DNA of 64,000 bases from an uncultured Coriobacteriales bacterium (GCA_902464015.1 CABQHM010000001.1:62001-126000); one strand, 5' to 3'. Shown: positions 1-16,119, counted from the stretch's first letter. The notes: generated by a model not told the origin, from the letters alone. Made by a program: numbers and translations.

Positions 1-446
1 CACTGACCCACCGAACCCGGGGCACGATAGTTGTGCGAACCATGGGTCTTGCGGCCGGCGTCGAAGTTGTGACGACGGATGGTGCCCTGGAAGCCCTTAC
101 CCTTGGAACGGCCGATAACATCGACCTTTGCAACCTGGGCAAAGTCGGCAACGGTCACGAGCTCGCCGCAGGAGTGAGCCTCGCCCTCGGGAACGCGAAC
201 CTCGCGAAGGTAACGGGTGGGCTTCACGCCAGCCTTGTCGAAATGGCCACGCATGGGCTTGTTGACATGCTTGTCCTTGATGTCGCCCCAGCCAATCTGA
301 ACAGCGCTGTAGCCATCGGACTCGACAGTCTTGACCTGCGTGACAGCGCAGGGGCCAGCCTGGATGACGGTCACAGGAACGACTTCATCATTCTCGTTCC
401 AGACCTGCGTCATCCCGATCTTGCGACCAAGAATCGTGTTGATCAT
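1..446 (-). CDS. rplC: 50S ribosomal protein L3 (partial, 5' part)
   Basis: Reading the minus strand from ATG at 446 gives a protein opening MINTILGRKIGMTQVW, the L3 N-terminus, and continuing with GRSKGKGFQGTIRRHNF and SHNYRAPGSVGQ. L3 is a 23S rRNA-binding protein that initiates large-subunit assembly near the peptidyl-transferase centre. The gene runs off the left edge after about 148 codons, so about a third is missing. A Shine-Dalgarno-like aaggaag precedes the start. It follows rpsJ but is separated from it by a strong hairpin plus T-tract, so it probably opens its own transcript or depends on readthrough. Family assignment is secure. Confidence 0.96.
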   Translation of the reverse strand, partial: MINTILGRKIGMTQVWNENDEVVPVTVIQAGPCAVTQVKTVESDGYSAVQIGWGDIKDKHVNKPMRGHFDKAGVKPTRYLREVRVPEGEAHSCGELVTVADFAQVAKVDVIGRSKGKGFQGTIRRHNFDAGRKTHGSHNYRAPGSVGQ

Positions 447-531
447 GATCTTCCTTACCTCGGGCGGTCTTAGGACAAAATACCCGGCCCTTCCGGGCAT
501 ACCTAGAGGACCGCAAACGTAAAGCCATGCA

Positions 532-573
532 TAAAAAAGCACAGCCCTCTAAGATTATCTCAGAGGGCTGTGC
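532..573 (-). terminator. intrinsic terminator between rpsJ and rplC
   Basis: A perfect 12-bp stem (539-550 with 562-573) and an 11-nt loop are followed on the minus strand by six T residues (532-537). It lies 24 bp past the rpsJ stop and 85 bp before the rplC start, so it ends the str-type operon or attenuates entry into the rest of the S10 operon. Confidence 0.88.
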
Positions 574-596
574 ATTACAACTCGTTAACGAAATCT

Positions 597-905
597 CTAA
601 AGCTTGATCTCGATATCCACACCGGAGGGAAGGTTGAGACGCATAAGCGAGTCAACGGTGGAAGGCGTGGGCTCAACGATGTCAATGAGACGCTTGTGGG
701 TACGCATCTCGAACTGCTCGCGGCTGTCCTTGTTCACGTGAGGCGAACGAATGACGGTGTAGAGGTTGCGCTCGGTGGGCAGCGGGATGGGGCCGGAAAC
801 CTTGGCACCAGTCTGCAGCGCGGTGTCTACAATGAGCTTGGAGGACTGATCCACGATCTCGTGGTCAAAACCCTTCAGGCGAATCCTGATCTTCTGAGAA
901 GCCAA
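597..905 (-). CDS. rpsJ: 30S ribosomal protein S10
   Basis: The 102-residue product (ASQKIRIRLKGFDHE... to SGVDIEIKL) matches S10 in sequence and length. S10 sits in the 30S head and, with NusB, also acts in transcription antitermination. An ATG at 926 would add seven residues, but GGAGG ends seven bases before a TTG at 905, and the TTG gives exactly the family length, so TTG is chosen. The gene follows fusA in the str operon (75-bp gap) and is cut off from rplC by a terminator, unlike the usual rpsJ-rplC coupling. Confidence 0.95.
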   Translation of the reverse strand: MASQKIRIRLKGFDHEIVDQSSKLIVDTALQTGAKVSGPIPLPTERNLYTVIRSPHVNKDSREQFEMRTHKRLIDIVEPTPSTVDSLMRLNLPSGVDIEIKL

Positions 906-980
906 CTCGATACCTCCAAAAATCAAGGGTAAGGCATTTAGCCGAGCGCCGCAGCGCTCCCCTTCTCTGCTGAAATTGCT

Positions 981-3083
981 TTACGCCTTGGCGTTCTTGC
1001 TGGAAACCTCGTCAGCGATGTTCTTGGGAACAGGCTCGTAGGCGCTGAACTGCATGGTGTAGGTGGCGCGACCCTGGGTAGCGCTGCGCAGGTCGGTAGC
1101 GTAACCGAACATCTCGCCCAGCGGCACCTTGGCATTGATGACCTTGGCGTTCTTGCGGTCCTCCATGCCCTCGATCTTGCCGCGACGGGAGGACAGGTTG
1201 CCCATGACGTCGCCCATGTACTGCTCGGGGGTAACGACCTCGACAGACATGACAGGCTCGAGCAGAACGGGGTTGGAGCGGCGCAGGGCTTCCTTGATGG
1301 CCATGGAGCCGGCAACCTTGAAGGCAGCCTCAGAGGAGTCGACCTCGTGGTAAGAACCGTCGATGAGCTCGACCTTGATGTCCTCGGTGGGGAAGCCAGC
1401 AATAACACCGTTGCCGAGAGCCTCCTGGATGCCCTTATCAACCGAGGGGATGAACTCCTTGGGGATGACGCCGCCGACGATCTTGTTCTCGAAGACGTAG
1501 CCGGAGCCAGCAGGCAGGGGCTCCATGTTGATCACGCAGTGACCGTACTGGCCGTGGCCACCGGTCTGACGAACAAACTTGCCCTCGACGTTCTGGACAG
1601 CCTTGCCAGCGGTCTCGCGGTAGGCAACCTGGGGCTTGCCCACGTTGGCCTCGACCTTGAACTCGCGGAGCAGACGGTCGACAATGATTTCGAGGTGCAG
1701 CTCGCCCATGCCGGCGATGATGGTCTGGCCAGTCTCAGGGTTGGTGGACACCTTGAAGGTCGGGTCCTCCTCAGCGAGCTTCAGAAGACCCATCTCAAGC
1801 TTGGTCTGCTCGTCCTTCGACTTCGGCTCAACGGCGATGTCGATAACGGGCTCGGGGAAGACCATGGACTCGAGGATGACGGGGGCCTTCTCGTCGCAGA
1901 GGGTGTCGCCCGTGGTGGTGTTCTTGAGGCCGACGACGGCGACGATGTCGCCAGCGGCGCAGGAATCACGGTCAACACGGTCGTTGGCGTTCATCTCAAG
2001 GATGCGGCCGATACGCTCGCGGTTGTCCTTGCAAGAGTTGAGGGCATACGAGCCGCTCTCCAGCTTACCGGAGTAGATGCGCAGGTAGGTAAGCTTGCCG
2101 ACGAAGGGATCGGTCATAATCTTGAAGGCAAGGGCGCTGAAGGGCTCCTTGGAGTCGGCCTTGCGCTCGGTCTCCTCGTCAGAGCCGGGAACGGTACCCT
2201 TGATGGCGGGAATGTCGAGCGGGCTGGGGAGGTAATCGACAACAGCGTCGAGCAGCTCCTGGACACCCTTGTTCTTGTAGGAAGAACCGACGAGAACGGG
2301 GTGCAGCTTGCAGGCGATGGTGCCCTTGCGGATGGCAGCCTTGAGCTCCTCGACGGGAATCTCCTCCTCCATGAGGATCTTCTCCATGAGCTCGTCGTCG
2401 AAGTTGGCGGCCTCGTCAAGCAGCTCCTGGCGCTTGATCTGGGCAATCTCGGCGAACTCAGCGGGAATCTCGGCCATAGGCTCGGGGTAGGTCATGCCCT
2501 TGTCGTCAGCCTTGAAGTCCCAAGCGACCATGGTGACCAGGTCGATGAGGCCCCAGAAGTGGTCCTCCTCGCCCATGGGCACCTGAATGGCGACAGCCGG
2601 GGCGTCGAGACGCTCATGCATGGTCTCGATGGCGGCCCAGAAGTCGGCACCGGTGCGGTCGTACTTGTTCATGTAGGCGATACGCGGGACGCCGTAGGTC
2701 TCAGCCTGACGCCAAACGGTCTCAGACTGGGGCTGAACACCGGAGACGGAGTCGAAAACGGCGACAGCGCCGTCGAGAACGCGCAGAGAACGCTCGACCT
2801 CGGCCGTGAAGTCCACGTGGCCGGGGGTGTCGATGATCTGAATGCGGTAGTCCTCGCCGTCCTTCTTCCACGTGCAGGTGGTGGCAGCGGAGGTAATGGT
2901 TACGCCGCGCTCCTGCTCCTGGACCATCCAGTCCATCTTGGCAGCACCCTCGTGGACCTCACCGATCTTGTGGGTCTTGCCGGTGTAGTACAGGATGCGC
3001 TCGGTCGTGGTGGTCTTGCCTGCGTCGATGTGGGCCATGATGCCGACGTTGCGAGTGTCGGCAAGCAGGTTCTTTTTGGCCAT
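981..3083 (-). CDS. fusA: translation elongation factor G
   Basis: EF-G (700 aa) is the GTPase that drives translocation and, with RRF, ribosome recycling. The N-terminal G domain shows AHIDAGKTTTTERIL (P-loop), DTPGHVDFTAEV (G3) and MNKYDRTGA (G4). The usual domains II-V follow, including the domain IV stretch RQTGGHGQYGHC. Full length is normal for the family. AAGGAG lies eight bases before the ATG. It sits third in rpsL-rpsG-fusA-rpsJ. No tuf gene follows it; tuf is 13 kb away beside tRNA genes. Confidence 0.98.
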   Translation of the reverse strand: MAKKNLLADTRNVGIMAHIDAGKTTTTERILYYTGKTHKIGEVHEGAAKMDWMVQEQERGVTITSAATTCTWKKDGEDYRIQIIDTPGHVDFTAEVERSLRVLDGAVAVFDSVSGVQPQSETVWRQAETYGVPRIAYMNKYDRTGADFWAAIETMHERLDAPAVAIQVPMGEEDHFWGLIDLVTMVAWDFKADDKGMTYPEPMAEIPAEFAEIAQIKRQELLDEAANFDDELMEKILMEEEIPVEELKAAIRKGTIACKLHPVLVGSSYKNKGVQELLDAVVDYLPSPLDIPAIKGTVPGSDEETERKADSKEPFSALAFKIMTDPFVGKLTYLRIYSGKLESGSYALNSCKDNRERIGRILEMNANDRVDRDSCAAGDIVAVVGLKNTTTGDTLCDEKAPVILESMVFPEPVIDIAVEPKSKDEQTKLEMGLLKLAEEDPTFKVSTNPETGQTIIAGMGELHLEIIVDRLLREFKVEANVGKPQVAYRETAGKAVQNVEGKFVRQTGGHGQYGHCVINMEPLPAGSGYVFENKIVGGVIPKEFIPSVDKGIQEALGNGVIAGFPTEDIKVELIDGSYHEVDSSEAAFKVAGSMAIKEALRRSNPVLLEPVMSVEVVTPEQYMGDVMGNLSSRRGKIEGMEDRKNAKVINAKVPLGEMFGYATDLRSATQGRATYTMQFSAYEPVPKNIADEVSSKNAKA

Positions 3084-3158
3084 GCTGTAATCTCCTTAGA
3101 TGAAGCCGTTAAGGGGAAGTTCGAATGTGCAACACTTACGCGATGCACGACAGGCAAC

Positions 3159-3629
3159 TTACCAGCGGTAGTGCGAGAAGGCGCGGTTGGCCTCGGCCAT
3201 CTTGTAGGTGTCCTCGCGCTTCTTGACAGCGCCGCCGACGCCGTTGGAGGCGTCGAGAATCTCGTTGGCCAGACGCTCGACCATCGTCTTCTCCTTGCGG
3301 TCGCGGGCAAACTTCACGAGCCAGCGCAGACCAACGGCCGTGGCGCGACGGGAGTTGACCTCCATGGGGACCTGATAGGTAGCGCCACCGACGCGCTTGG
3401 CCTTGGTCTCCAGCGTGGGCTTCACGTTGTCCATGGCCTTGCGGAAGGTAGCAATGGGCTCAGAGCCGGTCTTCTCGGCAACGAGCTCGAGAGCGCCGTA
3501 GACAATGCGCTCAGCGGTGGACTTCTTGCCGTCGAGCATGATCTTGTTGATCAGCTGCGTGACAAGACGGTTGTTGTAAACAGCGTCAGGCGCAACCTCA
3601 CGACGGACAGCAGCATTACGACGAGACAT
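3159..3629 (-). CDS. rpsG: 30S ribosomal protein S7
   Basis: The 156-residue S7 begins MSRRNAAVRREVAPDAVYNN and contains the typical GGATYQVPMEV and RALRW-like (VGLRWLVKFAR) segments. S7 nucleates assembly of the 30S head and contacts E-site tRNA and mRNA. GAGGAG precedes the ATG. The 58-bp gap to rpsL and 75-bp gap to fusA hold no terminator, so the three are one transcript. In other bacteria S7 represses this operon; no such site was identified here. Confidence 0.97.
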   Translation of the reverse strand: MSRRNAAVRREVAPDAVYNNRLVTQLINKIMLDGKKSTAERIVYGALELVAEKTGSEPIATFRKAMDNVKPTLETKAKRVGGATYQVPMEVNSRRATAVGLRWLVKFARDRKEKTMVERLANEILDASNGVGGAVKKREDTYKMAEANRAFSHYRW

Positions 3630-3687
3630 TCAAACTCCTCATGTTCAGTGCAGGCTCAAGGCCTAATGGGCGTTAAAGAAAGGCAGC

Positions 3688-4059
3688 TTACTTCGGGCGC
3701 TTGGCACCGTAGCGGGAGCGGCCCTGCTTGCGGTTGGCAACAGCAGCGCAGTCGTAAGCGCCACGGATGACCTTGTAACGCACACCAGGCAGGTCGCGGA
3801 CGCGGCCGCCGCGCACGAGCACGATGGAGTGCTCCTGGAGGTTGTGGCCCTCACCGGGGATGTAAGCGGTGGTCTCGATGCCGTTAACGAGACGAACACG
3901 GCAGACCTTACGAAGAGCCGAGTTAGGCTTCTTGGGGCTGGTGGTGTAAACACGGGTGCAGACGCCGCGCTTCTGAGGGTTACCCTTCAGGGCTGCGTTC
4001 TTGGACTTGGAGGCAACCTTGGTGCGCCCCTGGCGTACAAGCTGGTTAATGGTAGGCAA
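3688..4059 (-). CDS. rpsL: 30S ribosomal protein S12 (natural Arg at position 88)
   Basis: S12 (123 aa) maintains decoding accuracy in the 30S A site. The start is TTG at 4059, with GAAGGAG just upstream; this gives PTINQLVRQGRTKVASKSK, the canonical N-terminus and length. An upstream in-frame ATG would add 76 unrelated residues. The decoding loop reads TTSPKKPNS, so Lys43 is wild type. The second loop reads GGRVRDLPGVRY, giving Arg (CGC) at position 88 where most bacteria have Lys. Lys-to-Arg at this site is a known streptomycin-resistance change in other bacteria. It is the first gene of the str operon, downstream of a clear promoter. Confidence 0.96.
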   Translation of the reverse strand: MPTINQLVRQGRTKVASKSKNAALKGNPQKRGVCTRVYTTSPKKPNSALRKVCRVRLVNGIETTAYIPGEGHNLQEHSIVLVRGGRVRDLPGVRYKVIRGAYDCAAVANRKQGRSRYGAKRPK

Positions 4060-4126
4060 AGCTCTCGCTCCTTCAGAACTCGTCTTGGAAATGTCGGGCC
4101 GGGACGCGGCCCGGACACGAGGAGGT

Positions 4127-4155
4127 AGATTATTATCCCTCCTCTTGATTGTCAA
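4127..4155 (-). promoter_or_regulatory. rpsL: probable sigma-70-type promoter of the str operon
   Basis: On the minus strand TTGACA (4150-4155, perfect -35) is separated by 17 bp from TAATCT (4127-4132). Transcription would start near 4120, giving an approximately 60-nt leader before the TTG start of rpsL, with a GC-rich hairpin in it. Confidence 0.7.
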
Positions 4156-4252
4156 AATGCCACGGAGCCGGGCGTATCCATCCCGGAGCACTTCTCCGCA
4201 GCTAAACGGGCTGTTTGTCTTTGCAACGTAAAACAAACTTCCCGGAGTTTTC

Positions 4253-4286
4253 ACAAATGGGGCCCGCCAGATTACGGCGGGCCCCA
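4253..4286 (-). terminator. hairpin terminator after rpoC
   Basis: A perfect 10-bp GC-rich stem (4259-4268 with 4276-4285) has a 7-nt loop and lies 28 bp beyond the rpoC stop. Only a short ATTTGTG tract follows on the minus strand, so termination may be partial, but the str promoter lies directly downstream. Confidence 0.65.
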
Positions 4287-4312
4287 CAGTTCAACGCAAC
4301 CGAAGCCGAGCG

Positions 4313-8875
<4,563 letters not shown>

Positions 8876-8881
8876 AGTCAA

Positions 8882-12394
<3,513 letters not shown>

Positions 12395-12445
12395 TCGGCG
12401 ATGCCTCCTTCGAGTAGAGAAATGGCATATTACGCGCAACCCTTT

Positions 12446-12473
12446 ATTGTAAAGCAAAATTTCTTGTATGCAA
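12446..12473 (-). promoter_or_regulatory. rpoB: probable promoter of rpoBC
   Basis: On the minus strand TTGCAT (12468-12473) and TACAAT (12446-12451, five of six consensus bases) are spaced by 16 bp in an AT-rich island between the rplL terminator and rpoB. It implies that rpoBC can be transcribed independently of rplJL. Confidence 0.6.
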
Positions 12474-12579
12474 AACCTCAGAATTCACGTACACCAAGAC
12501 CCCTCATATGTGGTATAGGGCCCGCATACAAAAGGGCCATCCGAACATGATCGGGCAGCCCTCCCCCCCCATCGCAAAC

Positions 12580-12616
12580 AAAAAAAGGCGGAGCCCGGTA
12601 ACCCGGACCCCGCCTT
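12580..12616 (-). terminator. strong intrinsic terminator after rplL
   Basis: A two-part stem (AAGGCGG and CCGGG arms, small internal loop, TTA loop) spans 12585-12616 and is followed on the minus strand by seven T residues. It separates rplJL from rpoBC. Confidence 0.88.
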
Positions 12617-12642
12617 GAACGCTTGTGATAAGTAGGTTAAGA

Positions 12643-13014
12643 CTACTTAACGGAAGCGGTAGCACCAGCCTCTTCGAGCTTGGCCTTGGCCTCGTCGGCC
12701 TTGTCCTTGTTGACGCCCTCGAGAAGAGCCTTGGGGCAACCGTCGACGACCTCCTTGGCCTCCTTGAGGCCCAGGCCCGTGAGCTCACGGACAACCTTGA
12801 TGACGGCGATCTTGTTGGCGCCGAAGGACTCGAGGACCACGTCAAACTCGGTCTTCTCCTCCTCAGCGTCAGCGCCGGCGCCAGCAACAGCGGCAACGGC
12901 AACGGGGGCAGCGGAGACGCCGAAGACGTCCTCGAGCTCGTGAACGAGCTCAGAAAGCTCAATCGCCGTCATGCCCTTAAGGGTCTCGACGATCTCTTCC
13001 TTGGTGACAGCCAT
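12643..13014 (-). CDS. rplL: 50S ribosomal protein L7/L12
   Basis: The 123-residue L12 forms the flexible stalk multimer that recruits translation GTPases. It has the N-terminal dimerisation part (AVTKEEIVETLKGMTAIELSE), an Ala/Gly hinge (VAAVAGAGADAEEE) and the conserved C-terminal domain (TEFDVVLESFGANKIAVIK, GLGLKEAKEVVDG). AGAAGGAG precedes the ATG at 13014; the ten codons upstream are not conserved. It is cotranscribed with rplJ (71-bp gap) and ends at a strong terminator. Confidence 0.97.
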   Translation of the reverse strand: MAVTKEEIVETLKGMTAIELSELVHELEDVFGVSAAPVAVAAVAGAGADAEEEKTEFDVVLESFGANKIAVIKVVRELTGLGLKEAKEVVDGCPKALLEGVNKDKADEAKAKLEEAGATASVK

Positions 13015-13085
13015 TGTAAAACTCCTTCTAATGCTATGCCGCATATGCGACAGGCGATTTAAAAAGCTCGCGGATCAAGCAGCTC

Positions 13086-13577
13086 TTAGGCAGCCTGCTC
13101 CTTCTGCTCGCGGATAAGGTCGATAACGCGAGCAATCTGGGACATGGGGTTGAGCATGGTGGCCAGGATCGTGCCGAGCAGCTGCTCGCGACCGGGCAGG
13201 TCGGCGATAGCGTTGGCAGTAGCCTCGTCACACACAGCACCATCGACGAGACCGCACTTGATCACGACGGACTTGTTCTCCTTAGCGAAGTCCTTGATGA
13301 CCTTACCGGCGCTTGCGGGATCCTTCTCGAAGAAGACGTATGCATTGGTACCGGTGAGCAGCTCGCCCATGTCGGGATTGGACGAATCAACCAGAGCACG
13401 GTTCACAAGGTTGTTCTTGTAAACAGAGCACTTGGCGCCGTTGGCGCGAAGGTTCTTACGCAGAGTGCTGAAGGCCTTCACGGTCAGGCCGCGGTAATCG
13501 ATGACGAAGAAACCGGCGTTGGCGCCGAGGTCCTCGGTGATTGCAGCAACCTGGTCAATCTTTTTCTGAGTGGGCAT
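13086..13577 (-). CDS. rplJ: 50S ribosomal protein L10
   Basis: L10 (163 aa) anchors L7/L12 dimers to 23S rRNA. The protein starts MPTQKKIDQVAAITEDL and carries the family core YRGLTVKAFSTLRKNLR and YKNNLVNRAL. GGAGG is nine bases before the ATG. It lies behind an L10-leader-like RNA and an attenuator-type hairpin (13652-13725), which fits autogenous repression by the L10-L12 complex. Confidence 0.96.
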   Translation of the reverse strand: MPTQKKIDQVAAITEDLGANAGFFVIDYRGLTVKAFSTLRKNLRANGAKCSVYKNNLVNRALVDSSNPDMGELLTGTNAYVFFEKDPASAGKVIKDFAKENKSVVIKCGLVDGAVCDEATANAIADLPGREQLLGTILATMLNPMSQIARVIDLIREQKEQAA

Positions 13578-13651
13578 ATCGTTGCACCTCCTTTCCTCGT
13601 GCGCGACCAGCCGGAAAGCTTGTGGCAGGCCGCATTCACAAGGAAATGAAA

Positions 13652-13760
13652 ACGGCCCCCCATGCCGCAAAGACACAGGAGGCCGTAAGGTACAAACCTT
13701 TGACCACCTAGGCAGGAGGGTTGCCCCATTATGTCCTTAAGGACACCGGCCGTCTTTGGC
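13652..13760 (-). ncRNA. ribosomal protein L10 leader with attenuator hairpin
   Basis: The 5' untranslated region of rplJ, between the rplA terminator and rplJ, contains CTCCTGCCTAGGTGGT (minus strand, around 13702-13717). It resembles the L10-binding segment of Gram-positive L10 leaders as I recall it. Downstream, a 9-bp hairpin (arms around 13652-13660 and 13678-13686) is followed by TTTTC, consistent with a transcription attenuator. Exact boundaries are uncertain. Confidence 0.65.
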
Positions 13761-13815
13761 AGCGGATCGCATCACGTTGATGTGCTTGCGTTTGCAAGCT
13801 GGTATATTTAAGCAC

Positions 13816-13854
13816 AAAAAAGACCCCCCTGCCATGAGAATTGGCAGAGGGGTC
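13816..13854 (-). terminator. intrinsic terminator after rplA
   Basis: A near-perfect 13-bp stem (13822-13834 with 13842-13854) and 7-nt loop are followed on the minus strand by six T residues. It ends the secE-nusG-rplK-rplA transcript 26 bp after the rplA stop. Confidence 0.9.
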
Positions 13855-13879
13855 CAAGCAACACCGTTTGAGCACAAGC

Positions 13880-14596
13880 CTACTCGGCAGCGGCATCCAT
13901 GAAGTTGCGCACCACAGCGGGATCGACCTTGATGCCAGGGCCCATGGTCGAGGTGATGGTGACAGACTTGACGTAACGGCCCTTGGCAGTGGAGGGCTTG
14001 ACGCGGAGGATCTCAGTCATGAGCGCGCCATAGTTCTCCACGAGCTTCTCGAGCTCGAAGGAAGCCTTGCCCATGGGGATGTGGCAGATGCCGTAACGGT
14101 CAGCACGGTACTCGACGCGACCGGCCTTGAGCTCGGAGACCATCTTGGCGACGTCCATGGTCACGGTGCCCAGCTTGGGGTTGGGCATAAGGCCACGGGG
14201 ACCAAGGATCTTACCGATGCGGCCAACCTTGGCCATCATGTTCGGGGTGGCGATGGCGGCGTCGAAGTTGATCTCGCCCTTCTGGATAGCAGCGACGAGC
14301 TCGTCGGAGCCGATGACGTCGGCGCCAGCGGCCTCAGCCTCGCGGGCCTTGTCGCCCTCAGCGAAGACAGCGACGCGGACGGTCTTGCCGGTGCCGTGAG
14401 GCAGGGCGATGGAACCACGGATGTTCTGGTCGGCCTTGCGGGGATCGATGCCGAGGCGGAAGTGAACCTCGATGGACTCGTCGAACTTGGCGCTAGCGGT
14501 CTCCTTGACCAGCTTGGCGGCCTCAACGGGCGCGTAAAGCTTGGTGGAGTCGATCTTGGCGGCCTGCTCGTTGTAACGCTTGCCGTGCTTAGGCAT
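13880..14596 (-). CDS. rplA: 50S ribosomal protein L1
   Basis: L1 (238 aa) forms the mobile L1 stalk that moves E-site tRNA, and in other bacteria represses its own operon. Family landmarks are GSIALPHGTGKTVRVAVFA and ILGPRGLMPNPKLGTVT. The start MPKHGKRYNEQ at 14596 is preceded by AAAGGA; sixteen upstream codons are unrelated. It follows rplK with a 75-bp gap and is the last gene of its transcript. Confidence 0.97.
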   Translation of the reverse strand: MPKHGKRYNEQAAKIDSTKLYAPVEAAKLVKETASAKFDESIEVHFRLGIDPRKADQNIRGSIALPHGTGKTVRVAVFAEGDKAREAEAAGADVIGSDELVAAIQKGEINFDAAIATPNMMAKVGRIGKILGPRGLMPNPKLGTVTMDVAKMVSELKAGRVEYRADRYGICHIPMGKASFELEKLVENYGALMTEILRVKPSTAKGRYVKSVTITSTMGPGIKVDPAVVRNFMDAAAE

Positions 14597-14671
14597 GGTG
14601 TTTCCTTTCGTGGTTGTGTCGGGTCCCTCTTGGGGCTCTCCCACTAACGGCGCAATGCCGTAGGTTCAGGT

Positions 14672-15103
14672 TTACTCGGCGACGGTGACGCCCATGGAAC
14701 GAGCGGTGCCGGCGATGATGCTCATGGCAGCCTCAATGCTGTTGGCGTTGAGGTCGGGCATCTTGGTCTCAGCAATCTGACGCAGCTGATCCTGCGTGAG
14801 CTGAGCAACCTTGTCAGCCTGGGGACGGGCAGAACCGGACTTGATGCCGCAAGCCTGCTTGATCAGGACGGCTGCCGGCGGGGTCTTCGTGATGAACTCG
14901 AAGCTCTTGTCCTCGAACACCGTGATCTCGACAGGGATAATCGTGCCAGCCTTGTCGGAGGTGCGGGCGTTGAACTCCTTGCAGAACGCCATGATGTTGA
15001 CGCCCTTGGAGCCCAGAGCGGGGCCGACGGGAGGCGCAGGGTTAGCGGCGCCGGCCGGAATCTGGAGCTTGATGAAACCAGTTACCTTCTTCTTGGGGGC
15101 CAT
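14672..15103 (-). CDS. rplK: 50S ribosomal protein L11
   Basis: L11 (143 aa) binds the GTPase-associated centre of 23S rRNA and is needed for RelA activation in other bacteria. The N-terminal domain reads MAPKKKVTGFIKLQIPAG, with the proline-rich NPAPPVGPALG thiopeptide-site loop intact. The C-terminal RNA-binding domain ends GTARSMGVTVAE. GAAAGAGG lies before the ATG at 15103. It sits between nusG and rplA. Confidence 0.97.
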   Translation of the reverse strand: MAPKKKVTGFIKLQIPAGAANPAPPVGPALGSKGVNIMAFCKEFNARTSDKAGTIIPVEITVFEDKSFEFITKTPPAAVLIKQACGIKSGSARPQADKVAQLTQDQLRQIAETKMPDLNANSIEAAMSIIAGTARSMGVTVAE

Positions 15104-15195
15104 ATGAGATCCTCTTTCATATATGACTCGAACCAATGATACATATCTCATGAGCATGCCCCATCAATGATGAGGATACGCTCGCTGGGATCAAC

Positions 15196-15735
15196 CTAGT
15201 TGATGGAGGCGATCTGATCGAAGCTAAGCTCGACCGGAGTCTCGCGACCGAAGATTGTAACGCTAACGCGCACCTTCCCGGCCTCAGGATTGACCTCCGT
15301 CACGATACCGTCGAAATCGGCCAGAGGGCCAGACTTAACCTTGACGGTCTGCCCCACCTCGACGTCGACAGAGGTGTGACGAACAGGTGTGCCAGCCTCG
15401 TCACGGTGCATGATGGAGTTGAACTCATCACGCGTAAGAGGCACGGGCTTGTTGTTATCCGCGCCCACAAAGCCGGTGACACCGGGAGTGTTGCGCACAA
15501 TGGACCAGGTGTGGTCGTTCATCTCCATGCGCACAAGAACGTAGCTAGGGAGAACCTTGGACTCCTTGACGCTACGCTGGCCGCCCTCCTTGACCTCGGT
15601 GACCTCCTCAGTAGGGATCTCGATGTCAACGATGGACTTGGTGAGGCCGTTCATCTCAACACGGTGCTGCAGGTCGGCCTTGACCTTGTTCTCGTAGCCA
15701 GAGTACGTGTGGACGACATACCAACGCTTAGCCAT
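15196..15735 (-). CDS. nusG: transcription termination/antitermination factor NusG
   Basis: NusG (179 aa) binds RNA polymerase through its NGN domain (MAKRWYVVHTYSGYENKV...VLPSYVLVRMEM) and contacts S10 or Rho through the C-terminal KOW domain (VGQTVKVKSGPLADFDGIV...). Length is normal, without the acidic N-terminal insert of many actinobacteria. The ATG is 3 nt after the secE stop and its GAGG site lies in the end of secE, so translation is coupled. Confidence 0.97.
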   Translation of the reverse strand: MAKRWYVVHTYSGYENKVKADLQHRVEMNGLTKSIVDIEIPTEEVTEVKEGGQRSVKESKVLPSYVLVRMEMNDHTWSIVRNTPGVTGFVGADNNKPVPLTRDEFNSIMHRDEAGTPVRHTSVDVEVGQTVKVKSGPLADFDGIVTEVNPEAGKVRVSVTIFGRETPVELSFDQIASIN

Positions 15736-15738
15736 TAC

Positions 15739-16035
15739 TTACCTCAATCCCTGGTAGGCGTAGAGCACAGGAACAATGACTGCGTCTACTACAGCGATAA
15801 GGACGCCAAAGAACACAAGCATGCCCAGAACGGCACCGGTGTACTTGACGAGCTCGCTCTTAGTGGGCCACGTCACGCGCTTGATCTCGGACTTGACGCC
15901 CTTGAAATAGGTGCGAGCACGCTCAACCAGGCCAGGCTTCTTGGAGTCGGCCTTCTTGGCGTCCTTCTTCTTTGTCTCGGCGGCAGCGGCCTTCTTGCCC
16001 TCGCCAGAGACGTTCTTGGAATTGCTCGATGCCAT
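15739..16035 (-). CDS. secE: preprotein translocase subunit SecE
   Basis: This 98-residue protein has a Lys/Ala-rich cytosolic N-terminus, the conserved amphipathic segment FKGVKSEIKRVTWPTKSEL and one transmembrane helix near the C-terminus (TGAVLGMLVFFGVLIAVVDA). SecE clamps SecY in the general secretion channel. The ATG at 16035 has AAGGA upstream; the nineteen preceding codons include a promoter-like region and are not conserved. It is the first gene after the tRNA-Trp terminator. Confidence 0.94.
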   Translation of the reverse strand: MASSNSKNVSGEGKKAAAAETKKKDAKKADSKKPGLVERARTYFKGVKSEIKRVTWPTKSELVKYTGAVLGMLVFFGVLIAVVDAVIVPVLYAYQGLR

Positions 16036-16076
16036 AAGGTAGTCCTTAATCACCGTGAAGCAAATACTATAGACAT

Positions 16077-16109
16077 AAAAAGACTCGCCCACCTTGCGAT
16101 GGACGAGTC
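16077..16109 (-). terminator. intrinsic terminator between tRNA-Trp and secE
   Basis: A 10-bp stem with one wobble pair (16082-16091 with 16100-16109) and an 8-nt loop are followed by five T residues on the minus strand. It separates rpmG-tRNA-Trp from secE-nusG. Confidence 0.85.
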
Positions 16110-16119
16110 GCTAAAAGAC

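Noticed and set aside
1347..3770. Very long open frame opposite fusA, rpsG and rpsL (807 codons, plus strand)
   Set aside because: It is a composition-driven shadow of strongly coding minus-strand genes; its translation has no recognisable domain, and the opposite frame encodes well-known proteins.
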